64,000 nucleotides of DNA. Source: Acinetobacter sp. MB5 (lineage in GTDB: Bacteria > Pseudomonadota > Gammaproteobacteria > Pseudomonadales > Moraxellaceae). Shown here piece after piece: positions 19,734 through 30,305 of this stretch. Made by a program: the position numbers and the translations under genes. The stretch's first letter is position 1; every line of letters starts with the position of its first letter. The stretch is from the NCBI RefSeq assembly GCF_003261585.1, contig NZ_POVU01000014.1:1-64000 (forward strand). The letters are read 5' to 3'. Under the pieces are notes generated by a model that worked only from the letters and a program-made list of their open reading frames with translations, was not told where the DNA came from and did not search any database.

Positions 19734-20957
19734 ATGCAAGACGCGATTTATATTCAGCAGAATAAGAGAAAAGCCATTCTCACCTTACTTTTGTGCTTTA
19801 TGGTGGCTTTGCTGGAGGGATTTGATATCCAGTCTATGGGGGTTGCTGCTCCGTTTATTAAAGCAGAATTTGGATTAATAACCAGTCAGCTTGCTTGGGT
19901 TTTTAGTGCAGCAACTTTAGGCATGTTTCCAGGTGCACTGATTGGAGGTCGCTTGGCGGATCGATACGGTCGGAAGCGAATTTTGATGATCAGTGTTGCA
20001 ATCTTTGGAATCATGTCATTAACAACCGCATTTTGTATAAATTTTAGCAGTTTTGTTATCGTTCGTTTTTTAACAGGAATTGGCATGGGAGCTGCTCTAC
20101 CCATGATGATTGCAATTGCTTCAGAATGTGTTGCCCCTCGTTATATCGGGACAGCGGTTAGTATTATGTATACAGGAGTTCCTGCTGGGGCGGCAGTGAC
20201 TGCACTCATGGCACGCTATTTTTCTGATGCATCGCAATGGACACATATATTTTATCTGGGTGGATGGGTACCATTACTGATTTTGCCTCTCTTATTTTTC
20301 TTTCTTGCCGAAACGATTAAGAAGCCTGCGGAAAGTAAACAGCAAGGTATTTCATTTAGCACGGTTTTATTTGCAGATAATCGGCTTGGTGCAACGCTAC
20401 AAATCTGGATTAGCTTTTTCTGCACATTAATCGTTTTGTACTTTATTCTTAACTGGCTACCGATTTTGATGAGAATTAATGGGCTAGATAATCAGAAAGT
20501 AAACATGATCCAATTGGTTTATCAGCTTGGGGCGGCTGTTGGAACACTGGTAATTGGACAATTGTTAGATCGGATTCAGATTAAATGGGTCGTGATTGCA
20601 ATCTACACTGGGGTTCTAACTAGTCTAATCTGTCTGGCTTTCTCTAATGATTATTATTTTCTCACTGGCGCTGCTGCACTTTGTGGCTTTTTCCTCACGG
20701 GCGGTCAATCTGCACTTTATGCCTTGGCAGCACTTATTTATCCTGCCGAGATGCGAGGTACTGGAGTAGGTGTTGCTGTTGCCGTTGGGCGAATCGGGTC
20801 ATTTGTCGGGCCGTTATTTGCAGGTCTTATTCTCTCCTTAAGTTCTAGCTCATCAACAGTTATTGGTGCAAGTATTCCTGTGATTGGGATTGCAACATTT
20901 GCTGCCTTATTATTGGTTTTTAGCCTGAATCGTAATAAAAACCGCCTCCTTGCTTAA
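19734..20957 (+). CDS. mhpT: MFS transporter, 3-(3-hydroxyphenyl)propionate uptake (MhpT-like)
   Basis: A 407-residue AAHS-family permease. TM1 has 'VALLEGFDIQSMGVAAP', the loop is 'GGRLADRYGRKRIL', TM4 is 'VRFLTGIGMGAALPMMIA', and near the end comes 'MRGTGVGVAVAVGRIGSFVGP'. These blocks follow E. coli MhpT closely, as does the length (403). AAGGATGCATT precedes the start. It is divergent from mhpA-mhpB and upstream of mhpDFE, which supports import of hydroxyphenylpropionate or phenylpropionate. A 13-bp hairpin follows the gene. Confidence 0.88.
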   Translation: MQDAIYIQQNKRKAILTLLLCFMVALLEGFDIQSMGVAAPFIKAEFGLITSQLAWVFSAATLGMFPGALIGGRLADRYGRKRILMISVAIFGIMSLTTAFCINFSSFVIVRFLTGIGMGAALPMMIAIASECVAPRYIGTAVSIMYTGVPAGAAVTALMARYFSDASQWTHIFYLGGWVPLLILPLLFFFLAETIKKPAESKQQGISFSTVLFADNRLGATLQIWISFFCTLIVLYFILNWLPILMRINGLDNQKVNMIQLVYQLGAAVGTLVIGQLLDRIQIKWVVIAIYTGVLTSLICLAFSNDYYFLTGAAALCGFFLTGGQSALYALAALIYPAEMRGTGVGVAVAVGRIGSFVGPLFAGLILSLSSSSSTVIGASIPVIGIATFAALLLVFSLNRNKNRLLA

Positions 20958-20966
20958 TTCAACCGA

Positions 20967-21006
20967 ATTGGTATAGATGTGAGTGGCAGTCATCATCTAT
21001 ACCAAT
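20967..21006 (+). terminator. Terminator-like hairpin after mhpT
   Basis: ATTGGTATAGATG (20967-20979) pairs perfectly with CATCTATACCAAT (20994-21006). The T-run is poor, so termination may be partial. It separates mhpT from the mhpDFE unit. Confidence 0.6.
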
Positions 21007-21548
21007 GTCATGTTGTTTCCATATTTTTCGATATCTACCTGAGTCAAAATAGGGTGATTGAATCCAGCGGGTTTTGTTAAATTGATGCTATTGCCCATCA
21101 GCATCATGCAAGTACCGACTTTAGCCCTAAAGTTAAGACGGTTTCAGGATGGGAGACCATCTGATTAAAGAGTGGCTGAATTAAACGTACAGATTTTGAC
21201 ATGCAAAGATTTTAAGTAAGTAACTAAATTGAATAAAGTTATTTCTATTTTTGGATTTATTTTTTAATTTTAGTCAAACTGGTCAACCATAGATTAAATT
21301 AGATTTTAGGCTCAGAAAATTCACATTTTTCCTACTTTAGACATAGAACCTATAGTACTAAATAAAATAAGTATTGGTATTCTAAGCCCATTTTTCTCAT
21401 GCTTAAGCTGTTTTAGAAATACGTTTTAGGATGGAACATATTTCGCCTTTTAGCGCGTCATAACCTTTATTGGATAGCTTTATTAATCAATTGGTTATGT
21501 TTTACCTGAAATGTATTACGTTCAATTTTGCAGTTTAAGGAAAGATTG
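21007..21548. other. Intergenic region upstream of mhpD
   Basis: About 540 bp without a gene. It must carry the promoter for mhpDFE. AT-rich blocks with possible -10 elements (CTATAGTACT near 21350) are seen; no operator can be named. Confidence 0.45.
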
Positions 21549-22343
21549 ATGCCAAATTCTGTAGTTGAGTCAGTTGCCTTAGCATTAAGACAAGCTGAAT
21601 TATCACAGACTGCGATAGCGCCTATTCGTCCCGAGCTTGGGGAACAGGCAGATGTGGATGTCGCATATGCAGTGCAGGAAATAAATACTCAACGAGTGTT
21701 ATTGGAAGGACACCGCTTAGTCGGTCGGAAAATTGGGCTAACTTCAAAAGTCGTACAGAAGCAACTCGGTGTAGATCAGCCTGATTTTGGCATGCTATTC
21801 GCCGATATGGCCTATGGTGATGGGGAAATCATTCCGTTTCAAGGGAAACTGATCCAACCCAAAGTTGAAGCCGAAATTGCTTTGGTTCTCAAGCAGGATC
21901 TCAAACAAAGTAAGCATACATTTGCGGACATTATTGGGGCTACAGACTACGCGCTGGCTGCAATTGAAATTGTTGATAGCCGTATTGAAAACTGGAAAAT
22001 CACTCTGATTGATACGGTTGCAGATAATGCATCTTCTGCTGCGTTTGTCTTGGGCTCACGTCCAGTCAAGCTGGATCAGCTGGATTTAGTAAATTGCAAA
22101 ATGACAATGACTCGTGCGGATGAAGTGGTTTCCCAAGGCGTTGGCAAAGCCTGTCTGGGGAATCCCCTCAATGCGGCCGTGTGGTTGGCTGACGAAATGG
22201 TGCGTCGTGGGCGACCTTTACTGGCAGGTGACATTGTGCTGACTGGTGCGCTTGGGCCAATGGTTATTGTGAATGCTGGCGATGAGTTCAAGGTTGAGAT
22301 TGAAGGCTTTGACCCTGTGACTGCCTGTTTTGCGGCTGAATGA
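21549..22343 (+). CDS. mhpD: 2-keto-4-pentenoate hydratase
   Basis: A 264-residue protein of the fumarylacetoacetate-hydrolase-like hydratase family. Motifs are 'GRKIGLTSKVVQKQLGV', 'QPDFGMLFADM', 'QPKVEAEIALVL' (metal-binding Glu residues) and 'AAIEIVDSRIENW'. It adds water to 2-hydroxypenta-2,4-dienoate to give 4-hydroxy-2-oxopentanoate. ATG at 21549 is chosen because AAGGA stands 7 nt upstream; the in-frame TTG at 21528 precedes the ribosome site. It is the first gene of the mhpD-mhpF-mhpE operon, the same order as in E. coli, with only 3 bp before mhpF. Confidence 0.93.
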   Translation: MPNSVVESVALALRQAELSQTAIAPIRPELGEQADVDVAYAVQEINTQRVLLEGHRLVGRKIGLTSKVVQKQLGVDQPDFGMLFADMAYGDGEIIPFQGKLIQPKVEAEIALVLKQDLKQSKHTFADIIGATDYALAAIEIVDSRIENWKITLIDTVADNASSAAFVLGSRPVKLDQLDLVNCKMTMTRADEVVSQGVGKACLGNPLNAAVWLADEMVRRGRPLLAGDIVLTGALGPMVIVNAGDEFKVEIEGFDPVTACFAAE

Positions 22344-22346
22344 GAG

Positions 22347-23252
22347 ATGAGTAAAATGAAAAAGATTAAATGTGCACTGATTGGCCCAGGAAATATTGGG
22401 ACAGATTTACTCTATAAATTACAACGTAGTAACTTTTTAGAACCTGTCTGGATGGTGGGAATTGACCCGACTTCTGAAGGATTGGCGCGTGCAGCAAAAA
22501 TGGGATTAAAAACCACGGCTGAAGGTGTAGATGGCTTATTACCCCACGTGATCGCCGATGACATCAAGATCGCATTTGATGCGACTTCTGCTTATGTGCA
22601 TGCTGAAAATAGCCGCAAGCTAAATGAACTAGGTGTACAAATGATCGACTTGACGCCTGCAGCGATTGGCCCTTTTTGTGTACCGCCCGTGAACTTGGAA
22701 GCATTACTTGAAGCAGGTGAGTTGCCAAACGTCAACATGGTGACCTGTGGTGGTCAAGCGACGATTCCTATGGTGGCGGCGATTTCACGAGTACAAACCG
22801 TAAATTATGGTGAAATCATTGCCACTGTATCGACCAAGTCAGTTGGTCCAGGTACGCGTAAAAATATAGACGAATTTACCCGTACTACAGCAGGTGCAAT
22901 TGAAAAAGTGGGGGGCGCAAAACAAGGCAAAGCGATCATCATCATTAACCCTGCCGAGCCACCACTGATCATGCGTGACACCGTGCACTGTTTAGTTGAA
23001 GGCGAACCAGATCAGGCAGCGATTACCAAATCTGTGCATGCCATGATCAAAGAAGTTCAGAAATATGTTCCAGGCTATAAACTGGTCAATGGCCCAGTCT
23101 TTGATGGCAATCGTGTATCGATGTTCCTTGAAGTTGAGGGACTAGGTGACTTCCTACCAAAATATGCGGGCAACCTTGACATTATGACGGCTGCTGCTGC
23201 CCGTACCGCAGAAATGTTTGCAGAACGTTTATTAGAAACCGCTGAAGCTTAA
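22347..23252 (+). CDS. mhpF: Acetaldehyde dehydrogenase (acylating)
   Basis: A 301-residue protein with the N-terminal NAD-binding motif '[16 protein letters not shown]' and the catalytic cysteine in '[13 protein letters not shown]' (about residue 134). It converts acetaldehyde, NAD+ and CoA to acetyl-CoA. It forms a channelling complex with the aldolase MhpE, whose gene follows 12 bp later. Length and sequence are typical of MhpF/DmpF. Confidence 0.95.
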   Translation: MSKMKKIKCALIGPGNIGTDLLYKLQRSNFLEPVWMVGIDPTSEGLARAAKMGLKTTAEGVDGLLPHVIADDIKIAFDATSAYVHAENSRKLNELGVQMIDLTPAAIGPFCVPPVNLEALLEAGELPNVNMVTCGGQATIPMVAAISRVQTVNYGEIIATVSTKSVGPGTRKNIDEFTRTTAGAIEKVGGAKQGKAIIIINPAEPPLIMRDTVHCLVEGEPDQAAITKSVHAMIKEVQKYVPGYKLVNGPVFDGNRVSMFLEVEGLGDFLPKYAGNLDIMTAAAARTAEMFAERLLETAEA

Positions 23253-23264
23253 AAGGATGACCAC

Positions 23265-24296
23265 ATGTCTAAGATTATTATTAATGATATGACTTTACGT
23301 GATGGTATGCATCCAATGCGCCATCAAACTACACCTGAACAAATGGTGAAAATTGCAACTGCACTGGATGATGCGGGTGTGCCATTAATTGAAGTGACAC
23401 ATGGTGACGGTTTAGGCGGTAACTCTGTGAATTATGGATTTGCAGCAGCGACCGATGAAGAATATCTAAAAGCAGTGATTCCAAACCTGAAAAAAGCCAA
23501 AGTGTCTGCACTTTTACTGCCAGGTATTGGAACCGTTGATCATCTGAAAATGGCGCATGATGTGGGTGTTGCAACCATTCGTGTTGCAACGCATTCAACG
23601 GAAGCCGATGTATCTGAACAGCATATTACGGCAGCGCGTAAACTGGGTATGGATACCGTAGGCTTCTTGATGATGGCGCACATGGCAACTCCAGAGAAAT
23701 TGCTCGAGGAAGCACAGAAAATGGTGTCTTATGGCGCTAACTGTATTTATGTCACTGACTCCGCAGGGTATCTGTTGCCGCAAGATGTAACAGATCGGGT
23801 AGGAATCTTACGTGCCAATCTGCCAGCAGATGTGGAAATTGGTTTTCATGGACACCATAACTTGGGAATGGGTGTCGCGAACTCAATTACTGCCATAAAT
23901 GCAGGCGCAGTCCGTGTGGACTTGGCATCGGCAGGTTTAGGCGCAGGAGCAGGCAATACTCCGCTTGAACTATTTGTTGCTGTCGCCAATCGTATGGGAC
24001 TGGAAACAGGTGTAGATTTGTTTAAGGTTCAAGACATTGCTGAAGACATTATCATTCCAATGATGACACATCCGATTCGTGCAGACCGCGATGCAGCGAC
24101 TTTAGGTTATGCTGGTGTTTATTCTTCGTTCTTGTTATTTGCTAAACGCGCAGAAGCCAAATATGGCGTTTCTGCACGCGAAATCCTGCTTGAATTAGGA
24201 CGTCGAGGCACTGTGGGTGGTCAGGAAGATATGATTGAGGACTTGGCATTAACCATGTCTAAATCAGTTGCCTTGAGTGAAGCAAAAGTTAGCTAA
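23265..24296 (+). CDS. mhpE: 4-hydroxy-2-oxovalerate aldolase
   Basis: A 343-residue DmpG/MhpE aldolase. The HMGL-type TIM barrel starts '[16 protein letters not shown]'. Metal and catalytic residues are visible in 'TLRDG', '[10 protein letters not shown]' and '[17 protein letters not shown]'. The C-terminal communication domain has '[10 protein letters not shown]'-like sequence ('[19 protein letters not shown]'). It splits 4-hydroxy-2-oxopentanoate into pyruvate and acetaldehyde and passes acetaldehyde to MhpF. It is the last gene of the operon; a strong terminator lies 18 bp after the stop. Confidence 0.95.
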   Translation: MSKIIINDMTLRDGMHPMRHQTTPEQMVKIATALDDAGVPLIEVTHGDGLGGNSVNYGFAAATDEEYLKAVIPNLKKAKVSALLLPGIGTVDHLKMAHDVGVATIRVATHSTEADVSEQHITAARKLGMDTVGFLMMAHMATPEKLLEEAQKMVSYGANCIYVTDSAGYLLPQDVTDRVGILRANLPADVEIGFHGHHNLGMGVANSITAINAGAVRVDLASAGLGAGAGNTPLELFVAVANRMGLETGVDLFKVQDIAEDIIIPMMTHPIRADRDAATLGYAGVYSSFLLFAKRAEAKYGVSAREILLELGRRGTVGGQEDMIEDLALTMSKSVALSEAKVS

Positions 24297-24313
24297 ACGA
24301 ATTGGAATTTATT

Positions 24314-24343
24314 AAAAAAGCATCCTGATCAGGATGCTTTTTT
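24314..24343 (+). terminator. Rho-independent terminator of mhpDFE
   Basis: A perfect palindromic stem centred on GATC: AAAAAAGCATCCTGA with TCAGGATGCTTTTTT, ending in a T-run. Confidence 0.9.
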
Positions 24344-24708
24344 ATTTTTTGACCGATGAAAATGTGAGTTAAAAATAGTTATTAACAATTAACTTAAAGT
24401 TTTTAGCTATTATTTAAAACGATAGATTGAACAGGGCTATTTTCTTTTCAAATAAAAAAGCAATTAAATAAAAATACAGATTTAAGATAAATGAATATTT
24501 TATATAAAAAACAATAAATTATATTAATCTTCATGATGGGTGGTTGGAGGATTTGGTTTTGTTCATACTTTTAAAATATAAAAAAATAAGTTAACAAATT
24601 GACGAAGATAAATTGGGGCAAAAGTTTACTACTGTTGTCTGATATTCGTTCGGCAATCTGTTCTACATCATAGCGCGCTCATTACATTGTTCAATTAGGA
24701 TTTAAACA
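24344..24708. other. Intergenic region upstream of OprD-type porin gene
   Basis: About 365 bp, very AT-rich, no gene seen. It presumably holds the promoter of the porin gene, since a strong terminator isolates it from mhpE. Confidence 0.45.
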
Positions 24709-26019
24709 ATGCATCGTTATGCTTTATGGATGGCTTTAGTGGGGACAGGTCTTGGAATGACCAGCCCACTGACTTACGCAGATTTCTTTGAAGACAGTCA
24801 AACACAAATCAAATTGAAAAATTTCTATCTGGATCGGCAATACGATACAGCATCGAGTAAAAACTGGGGTAGCTGGTCGCAAGGCATGACGCTCGATAGC
24901 AAGTCAGGCTATGTGGATTTAGAGGGTGTTCAGGTGGGGGCTGACCTGCTGGCACAATACGCAGTGCGTCTGGATGGGCGTGACCGTAATCCAGACTGGG
25001 TATTGCCTTATGAAGGAAAAGCGGGAACAGGACATCAGGCAAGTGAATTTGGACATGTTGGCGTGACATTAAAAGCTAAAATCGCACAAACAGAACTGCG
25101 TGTGGGTGAGTTGCTTCCTGTCACGCCTGTGTTGGTTTACGACCCTTCTCGACAGCTTTTGACAACCTATAATGGTGTTTGGCTCGAATCTAAAGACATT
25201 AAAAACACAAAAATTACTTTAGGTTATATCAATAGTATCAATGCTCGCTATGAAAACCAGACAATGGATTTAGGTCTATGGCCGAAAAATCTGACTGAGG
25301 ATAGCAAAGTCAAGGGAATGTATATTGCGGGCGTTGATCATCAGTTTAATAAAAATTGGTTTGGTTCTTATTTTTATGCCGATGTCGACAATATCTATCA
25401 ACAAAACTATCTGGGTTTAAGCTTTAAAGAAGCGCTGAACAAGGATGCCAAATTCGATAGCCATATTCGCATATTCGATAATCGCCAGTCGGGGGATGCA
25501 TTATATGGCAAAATTGATAATCAGGCTTTATCTTTAGGAACCACGTTTAGCTATAAAAATCAGACGATTGGTCTAGGGTATCAGCAAATGTTTGGAAATC
25601 AGGGATCGAATCCAAGTGCTGCAACTGGCGAGCCTTATTTTCCAACTTTGGCAGGTTGGGTGCCACAACCGTATTTAGATAACTGGGGTGTTGCCAGCTT
25701 TATTCGTAAAGACGAACAATCGTTAGGCATGACCTATAGTTATAATTTTGCAGGTTGGGGAATAAATGGCTTAAAAGCGACGGCCAAATATTTTAGCGGC
25801 TGGAATATCGATACACACTATGAAAGTAATGGTACGAAATCGGGTCGGGGTACAGAAAATGAATTTAACTTCATTCTCAATTATGTCGTTCCTGAAGGGA
25901 AATTCAAAGGTCTTGGTTTTGAATGGATGTATATTGATGTGAACTGGCATAATGTACAAGGTCAAATCAGTAATATAAAAGAAAACCGAATCGCAACTAC
26001 CTATACCTATAAGTTTTAA
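24709..26019 (+). CDS. OprD-family porin, probable phenylpropionate channel
   Basis: A 436-residue outer-membrane porin with a signal peptide ending near 'LTYADF'. The OprD pattern is clear: 'IKLKNFYLDRQYD', 'LRVGELLPVTPVLVYDPSRQLL', 'GVQVGADLLAQYAVRLDGR' and a final 'YTYKF' with C-terminal Phe. It sits between mhpDFE and mhpC, so uptake of 3-phenylpropionate or its hydroxy derivative is the natural inference. Hairpins bound the gene at both sides, so it is probably a single-gene unit. Confidence 0.85.
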   Translation: MHRYALWMALVGTGLGMTSPLTYADFFEDSQTQIKLKNFYLDRQYDTASSKNWGSWSQGMTLDSKSGYVDLEGVQVGADLLAQYAVRLDGRDRNPDWVLPYEGKAGTGHQASEFGHVGVTLKAKIAQTELRVGELLPVTPVLVYDPSRQLLTTYNGVWLESKDIKNTKITLGYINSINARYENQTMDLGLWPKNLTEDSKVKGMYIAGVDHQFNKNWFGSYFYADVDNIYQQNYLGLSFKEALNKDAKFDSHIRIFDNRQSGDALYGKIDNQALSLGTTFSYKNQTIGLGYQQMFGNQGSNPSAATGEPYFPTLAGWVPQPYLDNWGVASFIRKDEQSLGMTYSYNFAGWGINGLKATAKYFSGWNIDTHYESNGTKSGRGTENEFNFILNYVVPEGKFKGLGFEWMYIDVNWHNVQGQISNIKENRIATTYTYKF

Positions 26020-26023
26020 TCTT

Positions 26024-26063
26024 TAAGGTAACTGTAATTTATTCTTATAGTTACCTTATATTT
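26024..26063 (+). terminator. Terminator after OprD-type porin gene
   Basis: TAAGGTAACT (26024-26033) and AGTTACCTTA (26049-26058) form a 10-bp stem followed by TATTTTT. Confidence 0.75.
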
Positions 26064-26214
26064 TTCCTGAATTATATTTAATAGCTTTTGTATCATCTTT
26101 ATTAACTCTAAATGAGCCTTTAAGAACATTATAGAATCTAGATCTCATATTAATTTTGATGAAAAAAATTGGTTTATTTAAAACCAATGAATACCTTACA
26201 GATAGGGAGACTTT

Positions 26215-27072
26215 ATGAGTTCTGTACAGATTCCAAGTTACCAAACGGATGCTTTTTTTGGGCTGGAAGATAAATGGATTGCGACAGCGGCTGGTGAATT
26301 AACACATTATCATGAAGTCGGAGAAGGAACACCGATTCTATTTTTACATGGTTCGGGTACAGGTGTGTCGGCAGCAGCCAACTGGTGGTTGAATTTACCA
26401 GAGATTGCAGAACAAGGTCGCTGTATTGCGATAGATTCGATTGGTTATGGTCAGACGATCGTAGCAGAAGGTACGGCATATGGTATTCGTGCTTGGGTTG
26501 ATCATGCCATTCGTGTGCTGGATGCTTTGAACATTGAAAAGACATGGTTAGTGGGCAATTCTTTAGGCGGCTGGTTAGCCTTCCAATTGGCTCTGGATTA
26601 TCCTGAACGTGTACTGGGTATTGTTTCCATGGGGACGGGTGGAGCAAAACAGACTGCAGCACTAAAAGCACATTCAAACCCGACATTGACTGAGGAAGGC
26701 ATTAAAAAGACCTTGTCGATGTTTGTGGTCAACAAAGATTTGATTACCGATGAGCTGGTTAAAGTACGTTATGAAGCGGCCAAAAATGACTATGCTTCTG
26801 ATCGTTTAATGGATGTGGTGGGTGCACGTGACCGTGATCGTTTTGAATTCCCACTCGATTTTGAAAAAATGAAAGGCATCACCGTTCCTGTGTTGCTGAT
26901 TCATGGTGTGCAGGATGTGGTGATTCCAGTTTCTCGCTCTTGGGATATTCTGAATACAGTCCCACATGCCGATGCGCATATTTTTAGTCAGTGTGGACAT
27001 TGGTCGCAAGTGGAAAAGGCAGAAGAGTTTAATCTTGTGTTGAAGCAATATCTAAAACTACATGCAAAATAA
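26215..27072 (+). CDS. mhpC: 2-hydroxy-6-oxonona-2,4-diene-1,9-dioate hydrolase
   Basis: A 285-residue alpha/beta hydrolase of the meta-cleavage-product hydrolase group. The oxyanion region is 'LFLHGSGTGVSAAANWWLNLP', the nucleophile elbow 'GNSLGGW' (Ser about 114), the acid 'HGVQDVVIP' and the histidine 'CGHWSQVEKAEEF'. It cleaves the ring-opening product of MhpB to 2-hydroxypentadienoate plus succinate (or fumarate from cinnamate). It is separated from the other mhp genes by the porin and ends at its own terminator. Confidence 0.93.
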   Translation: MSSVQIPSYQTDAFFGLEDKWIATAAGELTHYHEVGEGTPILFLHGSGTGVSAAANWWLNLPEIAEQGRCIAIDSIGYGQTIVAEGTAYGIRAWVDHAIRVLDALNIEKTWLVGNSLGGWLAFQLALDYPERVLGIVSMGTGGAKQTAALKAHSNPTLTEEGIKKTLSMFVVNKDLITDELVKVRYEAAKNDYASDRLMDVVGARDRDRFEFPLDFEKMKGITVPVLLIHGVQDVVIPVSRSWDILNTVPHADAHIFSQCGHWSQVEKAEEFNLVLKQYLKLHAK

Positions 27073-27082
27073 TTTAAAAAAG

Positions 27083-27109
27083 AAAAAAGGATGAGATTCA
27101 TCCTTTTTT
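27083..27109 (+). terminator. Rho-independent terminator of mhpC
   Basis: AAAAAAGGATGA (27083-27094), loop GAT, TCATCCTTTTTT (27098-27109). The flanking A/T runs make it effective in both directions, so it may also serve the leftward LysR gene, whose stop lies about 60 bp away. Confidence 0.9.
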
Positions 27110-27167
27110 TTATACTACTTAGGTCTATAAATCAGATAACAATATCTGTGTTTTATAAATATAAACT

Positions 27168-28067
27168 TTAGTCATGGTTAATATTTAAGTAAAAAACCGT
27201 ATTGAGTAACTCGATTAGCTTCTGAATACCTAAAGATTTTGAATTTTTTCGATAGCTAACAAATAAATCAAGATAAGGTAATTCAACTTCTAAAGGACGA
27301 ATCACCGTATTATTGGCGATCAGCGGTTCAACATAAGCAGGCAAAATCGCGCAGCCGAGACCCATCCCGATAGAATTAATATTAAACAGAATATTATCTG
27401 CTTGTTGCACAATATTAAATTTAATGTGATGCCTTTGTGCAAAATCTAAAATGGCATGATGAAGTACCGAAGACTGTTCCATTGCTGGAATAATAAAATC
27501 AATTCCGTTAAGCGCTTTAACTGGAATACGGTCATACTTGGTCAGAGGATGATCACGGTGGAGCAGGAAAATCATTGGCTCACGCAGTACAAACTGGCTC
27601 TGGATTTCTTCGTTATTTAAATTATCCCGTATAAAGGCAACGTCGAGTTCTCCTTTTTTGAGTGCATCTATCTGGTTGGTATTATTCATACTCAGCAACT
27701 CAATTTTTAAATCTGGATTTTTGACTCTAAGATTCGGTAAAACATAAGGAAATACTTTCATCTCGGCAACAGGAACAAAGCCGATCGTGAGTAAATGCTT
27801 TTTGGATTTGGCGACCTGACGTGCCATCGTGACTGCTTTATCTGCTTCAGCAAGCGTAATCTTTGCCCGCTCTAAAAAGACTTTCCCTTCTTCTGTAAGT
27901 TCGACTTTACGCTTGGTTCTATGCAGTAGCTTAACGCCGACATATTCTTCCAGATCCTTAATTTGCTGACTCAACGACGGCTGTGCAGTATAGAGTTTGA
28001 GGGCTGCTCGACTAAAGTTAAGTTCTTCTGCAACCATAATAAAATAGCGAAGATGACGTAATTCCAT
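27168..28067 (-). CDS. hcaR: LysR-family regulator HcaR-like
   Basis: A 299-residue LysR protein: 'MELRHLRYFIMVAEELNFSRAALKLYTAQPS' (HTH region), 'LLTIGFVPVAEMKVFPYVLPNL', and 'MGLGCAILPAYVEPL' in the effector domain. It is strongly similar in layout to the LysR at 15340. It is divergent from hcaE, the classical arrangement for an hca operon activator. Known: E. coli HcaR activates hcaEFCBD with 3-phenylpropionate or cinnamate. The control DNA must lie in the 268 bp to the right. Confidence 0.88.
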   Translation of the reverse strand: MELRHLRYFIMVAEELNFSRAALKLYTAQPSLSQQIKDLEEYVGVKLLHRTKRKVELTEEGKVFLERAKITLAEADKAVTMARQVAKSKKHLLTIGFVPVAEMKVFPYVLPNLRVKNPDLKIELLSMNNTNQIDALKKGELDVAFIRDNLNNEEIQSQFVLREPMIFLLHRDHPLTKYDRIPVKALNGIDFIIPAMEQSSVLHHAILDFAQRHHIKFNIVQQADNILFNINSIGMGLGCAILPAYVEPLIANNTVIRPLEVELPYLDLFVSYRKNSKSLGIQKLIELLNTVFYLNINHD

Positions 28068-28335
28068 GATGACAACAATCCTAAAAATGCTTGCTTATTC
28101 CACTGGGCAATTGCCATAAGGAATAGATCAAACAGCAAGTATTAAATCCATTTAAGCAAAACAAAGTATATTTAAAAGCTCGACTATAATTTAGTATAAA
28201 AAACCTGATCGAATAATTCATAAAATATCTAATTTGAAACTTATAAAATATTTCACTTATATCTGCTAAAAAATCATTATGCCTCCAACAGATTCCTCCA
28301 TCTTTTTGATTGATGGTGGCAGCAGGAGAGCGATC
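28068..28335. promoter_or_regulatory. Divergent hcaR-hcaE control region
   Basis: About 270 bp between the two start codons. AT-rich near-direct repeats containing ATAAAATAT occur at 28220-28228 and 28243-28251, 23 bp apart, on the hcaE-proximal side. This is compatible with a LysR binding region but is not proof, as the DNA is AT-rich throughout. Confidence 0.4.
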
Positions 28336-29748
28336 ATGAGTGAAAAAATTGATGTGCGTGAAATCGATGCTTTAGTCGATGCACAAAATGGACGTATTTC
28401 GCCATCTATTTATACTGACCCTAAATTATATGAACTTGAACTTGAGCGTGTTTTTGGACGCTGCTGGTTATTTCTTTGCCATGAAAGCCAGATTCCTAAA
28501 TCAGGCGATTTCTTTAATACTTATATGGGTGAAGACCCAATTATTGTTACCCGTCAAAAAGATGGATCAATCAAAGCATTATTGAACCAGTGCCGTCACC
28601 GTTCCATGCGGGTCAGCTATGCTGACTGCGGAAATACACGTGCTTTTACGTGTCCCTACCACGGTTGGTCTTATGGCATTGACGGCTCACTAAAAGATAT
28701 TCCTTTAGAAAATGTGGCTTTCCCACATGGTGCATGCAAAGAAAAATGGGGATTGGTCGAAGTTCCTCGTGTTGAAAGTTATAAAGGTTTGATTTTTGGT
28801 TGCTGGGCAGAGGATACCCCTGATTTACGCAGCTATATGGGTGATATTGCGTGGTACCTCGATGCGATGATTGATCGTCGTGAAGGCGGTTCAGAAGTTA
28901 TTGGTGGCATCCATAAATGGGAAATTAACTGTAACTGGAAATTTGCAGCAGAACAGTTCGCTTCTGACCAATATCATGCCCCGTATTCACATGCTTCTGC
29001 GGTACAGGTCTTGGGTGGCAAGCCCGATGATGATGCTTCAAAAGCCTTGGGTGCAGCACAAACAGCACGTCCAGTTTGGGAAACCGTACAAAGCTGTGTG
29101 CAATATGGTCAACGTGGACACGGCTCGGGCTTTTTCTTAACTGAAAAACCAGATGCCAACTTCTGGGTCGATGGTCAGGTGGCTGACTATTTTCGTGAAA
29201 CCTATGAAGAAACCAAAGCCCGTTTGGGTGATATTCGTGCCTTGCGCCTAGCAGGGCATAACACCATGTTCCCAACCTTATCTTGGCTCAATGGCATGAC
29301 CACCATGCGGATATGGCATCCACGTGGCCCAGATAAAACTGAAGTTTGGGCATTTTGTATTACGGACAAGGCTGCACCACAGCATATTAAAGAAGCAATG
29401 GAGTTAAATGCTTGCCGAGCATTTGGGCCAGCAGGCTTTGCAGAAGCAGATGATGGTGAAAACTGGATTGAAATCCAAAAAGTACTCCGTGGTTATAAAG
29501 CGCGTAACAGCAAACTCATTATGGAAATGGGGTTAGGCAATGAAAAGCTCCGCGATGACGTGCCTGGTATTACCAACCATGTTTTCTCTGAAACAGCAGC
29601 ACGTAGCATGTATCGCCACTGGGCAAACCTGCTGATGCATGAAAAATGGGAAGATGTAGAAAGAGCGACAGCAGCGTATGAGCAAGAGCTTTTGCAAAAA
29701 AATGCTTCGGCTGTTGCTACAGCAGATGAGATGGAGCTTGCGAAATGA
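28336..29748 (+). CDS. hcaE: 3-phenylpropionate/cinnamate dioxygenase, large (alpha) subunit
   Basis: A 470-residue Rieske ring-hydroxylating oxygenase alpha subunit. The Rieske [2Fe-2S] ligands are 'CRHRSM' and 'CPYHGW' (about residues 80-105). The mononuclear iron site is in '[21 protein letters not shown]' read as D-x2-H-x4-H. ATG at 28336 is chosen because AGGAGAG is 6-7 nt upstream; an in-frame ATG at 28279 would add 19 unlikely residues. With HcaF it dihydroxylates the ring of 3-phenylpropionate or cinnamate. First gene of hcaEFCB-mhpB-hcaD, overlapping hcaF by 4 bp. Confidence 0.93.
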   Translation: MSEKIDVREIDALVDAQNGRISPSIYTDPKLYELELERVFGRCWLFLCHESQIPKSGDFFNTYMGEDPIIVTRQKDGSIKALLNQCRHRSMRVSYADCGNTRAFTCPYHGWSYGIDGSLKDIPLENVAFPHGACKEKWGLVEVPRVESYKGLIFGCWAEDTPDLRSYMGDIAWYLDAMIDRREGGSEVIGGIHKWEINCNWKFAAEQFASDQYHAPYSHASAVQVLGGKPDDDASKALGAAQTARPVWETVQSCVQYGQRGHGSGFFLTEKPDANFWVDGQVADYFRETYEETKARLGDIRALRLAGHNTMFPTLSWLNGMTTMRIWHPRGPDKTEVWAFCITDKAAPQHIKEAMELNACRAFGPAGFAEADDGENWIEIQKVLRGYKARNSKLIMEMGLGNEKLRDDVPGITNHVFSETAARSMYRHWANLLMHEKWEDVERATAAYEQELLQKNASAVATADEMELAK

Positions 29749-30305
29749 ATCAGATCGTTGATGCGTTAAAACCACAACCGATATGGCGTTCTATCGGACT
29801 AGAGCTTTACCATGACATTAGCCAGTTCTTATATGCCGAAGCGCAATTGTTAGATGACTGGAAGTTTCGCGATTGGCTCGATATTTTGAGCGAAGATATT
29901 CTTTACACACTCAAAACCACCACCAATGCCCAGACTCGTGATCGTCGTAAAAGTATAGCACCCCCTTCAACCTGGATTTATCACGACGATAAATTTGTGT
30001 TAGAGCGTCGGGTTGCAAAACTGGAAACAGGCATGTCATGGTCGGAAGAGCCTCCATCACGGACTCGTCATCTGATTACCAATATTCGGGTCGAGCCAAC
30101 CGAGCAAGCCGATGAATATCTGGTGCATAGCAACTATATGCTTTATCGCTCGCAAAAAGAAAAAGACGTACTGATTTATGTGGGTAGACGGGTGGATCTG
30201 ATCCGTAAAAATGACGAGAGCAGTTTGGGCTGGTTGATTGCCAAACGTGATATCACGCTCGATCAGGCAACCTTAACTTCCCACAATATTACGGTGTTTT
30301 TCTAA
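29745..30305 (+). CDS. hcaF: 3-phenylpropionate/cinnamate dioxygenase, small (beta) subunit
   Basis: A 186-residue ring-hydroxylating dioxygenase beta subunit (SnoaL-like cone fold). Typical blocks are '[21 protein letters not shown]', '[26 protein letters not shown]' and '[11 protein letters not shown]'. It is structural and pairs with HcaE in an alpha3beta3 enzyme. Its start overlaps the hcaE stop (ATGA) and its stop overlaps the hcaC start. Confidence 0.93.
   Translation: MNQIVDALKPQPIWRSIGLELYHDISQFLYAEAQLLDDWKFRDWLDILSEDILYTLKTTTNAQTRDRRKSIAPPSTWIYHDDKFVLERRVAKLETGMSWSEEPPSRTRHLITNIRVEPTEQADEYLVHSNYMLYRSQKEKDVLIYVGRRVDLIRKNDESSLGWLIAKRDITLDQATLTSHNITVFF

Noticed and set aside
26213..26686. 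157-codon open frame opposite mhpC
   Set aside because: Shadow of mhpC; composition (His/Leu/Pro-rich) is typical of an antisense frame.
28220..28251. Direct repeat ATAAAATAT as an HcaR operator
   Set aside because: Too short and AT-rich in an AT-rich region to claim; mentioned only within the control region.
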